Translations under genes and position numbers: made by a program | Origin: Actinomycetota bacterium | GTDB taxonomy: Bacteria; Actinomycetota; Actinomycetes; Nanopelagicales; Nanopelagicaceae | DNA: 47,562 bases | Reading direction: 5' to 3' | Assembly: GCA_005800815.1 (NCBI GenBank) | Contig: SYEK01000003.1 | Span: forward strand, 1 to 47,562 | The notes under the pieces: generated by a model | The model's database searches: none | Seen by the model: the letters and a program-made list of their open reading frames with translations, nothing else | Told to the model about the DNA's origin: nothing | Part shown: positions 45,381 through 47,562 of the stretch, piece by piece | Layout: the number at the start of each line of letters is the position of its first letter | Numbering within the stretch: the first letter of the stretch is position 1

Positions 45381-47396
45381 ATGAAATCATCCTGGTCAAA
45401 ACAAAAACTCTTTAGGTGGGGCTCCTTAGCCTTAACTACGTCATTCCTGGCCTCATTATTAGTTCCCATGGCCCAAGCCAACCCGTTCTCAACACCGAAC
45501 GCTCCGACAAGTGTGACCTCTTACTTGAGTTCACGTGGTGTAGTCGTTAAATGGGTTCCAGGCGCCGCTGTCGCACCTGGTGTCATGGGCCACGTCGTCT
45601 CGGCAGGAGCGGGCTCCTGTCCAATATTTGTACCAATAGCTAATCGTTCGATTATCACCATGCCTGTCGTTGAAGGCCAGCCGGCGGGGACTCCTGTCGT
45701 TCAAGCGGTGAATGCATATGGTTTTTCTAAGCCAACGGCATCGAGCAAGGCTTACACAGCCGCGCAACTTGCCACTGTTGCAAGCTCAAGGAATCAAGCG
45801 GTGCAAGTTCTACAACTGAGCGACCTCCATGGCGCCATCGAAGTCGGTGGATCATTCGGTGCGGCCCTGCTTGCAAGCAACTGGACGGCAGATCGCCTTG
45901 CAAACAAGGCAACAATCGCCCTTTCAGCAGGTGACAATATCGGGGCTGCTCCACCGATCTCCACAGAGTTTGAAGAGCTTCCGACGATCGAAGCGCTCAA
46001 TCTTGCAAAGCTAGATGTCTCAGTCTTAGGTAATCACGAACATGATCGCAACCTTGATCACCTGAATAAGATAATTGGGGCCTCAGACTTTCAGTGGGTC
46101 GTCTCAAACTACAACCCTGATTCTTTGAATGTCCTTAAGTCAGGTGCAAAGCAGGCCAAGAGATACATCATCATCGAGCGTGGTGGAGTGAAGATCGGCG
46201 TAGTAGGCACAAACACTCCAGAGACAATCGAGCAGGTATTTCCTGGAAACCTTGATTACAAGGATGCATCAGGAGAAAAGAAGACAATCACCATCAATCC
46301 AGGTGTTGAGGGCGTTAACGCTGCAATAGTTGAAGCGAAGGCAAATGGCGCAGCTATCGTGATCGCGATCTTGCACCAAGGCTGGCAGGAGAATTCCAAC
46401 GGTAGTGCAAACGGAATCTTGAACACAATGGCCTCACAGATAAAGGGCGCAGCTGCTATCTACGGTGGCCATAGCCATCAGACATTTGCATCTGTGGTCT
46501 CAGGAGGCAGAACGGCCACACCAACTATTATCGGTCAGGTCCGGAACTCAGGTGTCGAGTACACCCGCACACAGATCTGTATGCGTGATGGGACGGTTGT
46601 CGGTCAGTCTATTCAACACGTTCTCAAGGCTGCATCAGCGACAATCAACACAGGTATCGTCTCAACAGTCACGACACAAGATGCCACAGCAGCGGCAATG
46701 GTCAAGAGGTACAAGGACCAGCTCTCTGCAAAGCTTGATATCAAAATCGGTCAAGTCTCTGGGGTATTCCCACGTGGTGGAGCACCAGCTGTAGAGCGCT
46801 CAGGTGAGACTCCTATGGGTAACTACATAGCAGATCTCATGCGTACTAAGTACAAGACTGATTTTGCCGTCCAAAATGGCGGCGGTATCCGCGATACATT
46901 CCCTGCAAAAACATACACGCCAGCAAATACCACACTAGTTCGAACAGGTACTGGTCCTCTGGATGTGACTCTGGGTGATGCTCTGACTGTCTTTCCATTC
47001 GGTAATCAGATTGCCACAAGCGTTGTAACTGGTGAGAATCTGTGGAAGGCACTTGAAAACGGTGTTGGCGGTAACTATCCAGGAGATGGACGCTTCCCAC
47101 AGATCTCAGGATTCAAGTTCTCGTTTGACCCATCCAAGCCAATCGGCTCACGTATCGTAGAGGTGACAAAACTAGATGGAACAGCGATTGCTAAGGATGC
47201 AAAGCAGTACTCACTGACAACCCTTGACTTCGTAATCTACGGTGGAGATGGCTATTTAAATGTCTTCTCCCCTGCACAAGCAAAGGTAAAGGGAGCCTTA
47301 CTAGATTTATTTGTAGATTCTCTCAAGGCAGATCTAGCCGCGAAAAAGGTGACGCAAGTTCCTGCAGCAGATGGGCGTATCAAAAAGGTTGGCTAA
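45381..47396 (+). CDS. secreted 5'-nucleotidase/metallophosphatase (UshA family) with Fn3-like domain
   Basis: A 671-residue exported protein. A signal peptide (residues 1-34, LASLLVPMAQA end) is followed by a fibronectin-III-like segment (about 40-125, APTSVTSYLSSRGVVVKWV), a metallophosphatase domain with LQLSDLHGAIE, SAGDNIG and LGNHEHDRN (about 135-400), and a 5'-nucleotidase C-terminal domain with GNYIADLMRT and VQNGGGIRD (about 440-640). It probably releases phosphate and nucleosides from external nucleotides. No LPxTG or transmembrane anchor is seen at the end. Start at ATG 45381; a TTG two codons before is possible. Confidence 0.9.
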   Translation: MKSSWSKQKLFRWGSLALTTSFLASLLVPMAQANPFSTPNAPTSVTSYLSSRGVVVKWVPGAAVAPGVMGHVVSAGAGSCPIFVPIANRSIITMPVVEGQPAGTPVVQAVNAYGFSKPTASSKAYTAAQLATVASSRNQAVQVLQLSDLHGAIEVGGSFGAALLASNWTADRLANKATIALSAGDNIGAAPPISTEFEELPTIEALNLAKLDVSVLGNHEHDRNLDHLNKIIGASDFQWVVSNYNPDSLNVLKSGAKQAKRYIIIERGGVKIGVVGTNTPETIEQVFPGNLDYKDASGEKKTITINPGVEGVNAAIVEAKANGAAIVIAILHQGWQENSNGSANGILNTMASQIKGAAAIYGGHSHQTFASVVSGGRTATPTIIGQVRNSGVEYTRTQICMRDGTVVGQSIQHVLKAASATINTGIVSTVTTQDATAAAMVKRYKDQLSAKLDIKIGQVSGVFPRGGAPAVERSGETPMGNYIADLMRTKYKTDFAVQNGGGIRDTFPAKTYTPANTTLVRTGTGPLDVTLGDALTVFPFGNQIATSVVTGENLWKALENGVGGNYPGDGRFPQISGFKFSFDPSKPIGSRIVEVTKLDGTAIAKDAKQYSLTTLDFVIYGGDGYLNVFSPAQAKVKGALLDLFVDSLKADLAAKKVTQVPAADGRIKKVG

Positions 47397-47425
47397 TACA
47401 AGTAACCAATGAAAGTAGTAAACAA

Positions 47426-47451
47426 AGGGCGCTCGAGAGATCGGGCGCCCT
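47426..47451 (+). terminator. hairpin terminator after the 5'-nucleotidase
   Basis: AGGGCGC (47426-47432) pairs perfectly with GCGCCCT (47445-47451) across a 12-base loop, 30 bases after the stop. A weak T-containing tail follows. It is placed as expected for the end of the nucleotidase transcript. Confidence 0.6.
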
Positions 47452-47538
47452 CTGTGCTTGATCTCTCCTTACTTGGGTGTTTTGGTGGCAAGTGAAAAGA
47501 AGGTACTATTTCCCGCACTTCCTCAAAATACTCAATAA

Positions 47539-47562
47539 GCGCGCGTAGCTCAACGGATAGAG
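47539..47562 (+). tRNA. tRNA, probably Arg, cut by the window end
   Basis: The first 24 bases of a tRNA: acceptor GCGCGCG, then TA, D-stem GCTC, loop AACGGATA and GAG. The GTAGCTCAACGGATAGAG run is typical of bacterial tRNA-Arg genes. The anticodon is outside the window, so identity is inferred. Confidence 0.7.

Overview
The window is a piece of actinobacterial chromosome built around the replication origin. The order dnaA, oriC, dnaN, recF, dciA (DUF721), gyrB, gyrA on one side, and rpmH, rnpA, yidD, yidC, jag, rsmG, parA, parB, aminotransferase, cwlM, trxA, trxB, murJ, DUF6049, NUDIX, pcnA on the other, is the conserved actinobacterial origin neighbourhood. CrgA, a PASTA-domain PknB, a CwlM homologue, DUF5318 and an Sdh1-type membrane anchor are further actinobacterial markers. 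Base composition looks moderate by eye (about half G+C, not calculated), spacing is very tight and several loci are shortened relative to Mycobacterium or Streptomyces. A small-genome aquatic actinobacterium (Nanopelagicales-like or a similar group) is my inference, not something the sequence proves.

Layout. 1-5286 (minus strand): rpsF-ssb-rpsR-rplI preceded by a GT87-type membrane glycosyltransferase, a class A penicillin-binding protein and a DUF5318 protein. 5330-8005: an MFS transporter converging on and overlapping the CCA-adding enzyme. 8038-14987 (plus): NUDIX, DUF6049, murJ, trxB, trxA, cwlM, aminotransferase. 14984-19627 (minus): parB, parA, rsmG, jag, yidC, yidD, rnpA, rpmH, with two parS sites embedded in the first codons of parA and rsmG. 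19903-28935 (plus): dnaA, the origin (21310-21618), dnaN, recF, dciA, gyrB, gyrA. 29129-30328: an NAD-dependent formate dehydrogenase inserted between gyrA and tRNA-Ile. 30573-35086: tRNA-Ile, tRNA-Ala, ppiA, rhomboid, crgA, trpG/pabA, pknB, pstP. 35121-38827: GDPD, pheA, serS, HAD phosphatase, tRNA-Ser. 38941-42400: succinate dehydrogenase. 42417 to the end: Xaa-Pro aminopeptidase, tRNA-Ser, fprA, a secreted 5'-nucleotidase and the start of a tRNA-Arg.

The most unusual structure is at 28909-30612. The formate dehydrogenase gene lies between two 169-base imperfect direct repeats (about 79% identical, gapless by hand alignment). Each repeat contains the last codons and stop of gyrA, the gyrA-tRNA spacer and the 5' part of tRNA-Ile, ending exactly in the anticodon loop. 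The first copy holds the real gyrA end and a decayed half tRNA; the second holds a relic gyrA tail and the intact tRNA. This looks like integration of DNA from a related genome, or a tandem duplication, that brought in or trapped a single-gene metabolic cargo without any recombinase gene.

A second theme is a reduced Ser/Thr kinase control system for the cell wall. pknB and a membrane-free pstP are adjacent, but pknA, pbpA, rodA and the FHA genes are not in the cluster, murJ lacks the long C-terminal extension known in mycobacteria, and sigM with its anti-sigma gene is missing between murJ and trxB. The CwlM homologue is kept and has lost every zinc ligand of an amidase, consistent with a regulatory pseudoenzyme. 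A third is an rpsF leader that can fold so as to hide its own Shine-Dalgarno sequence, matching the known S6:S18 autoregulatory leader type.
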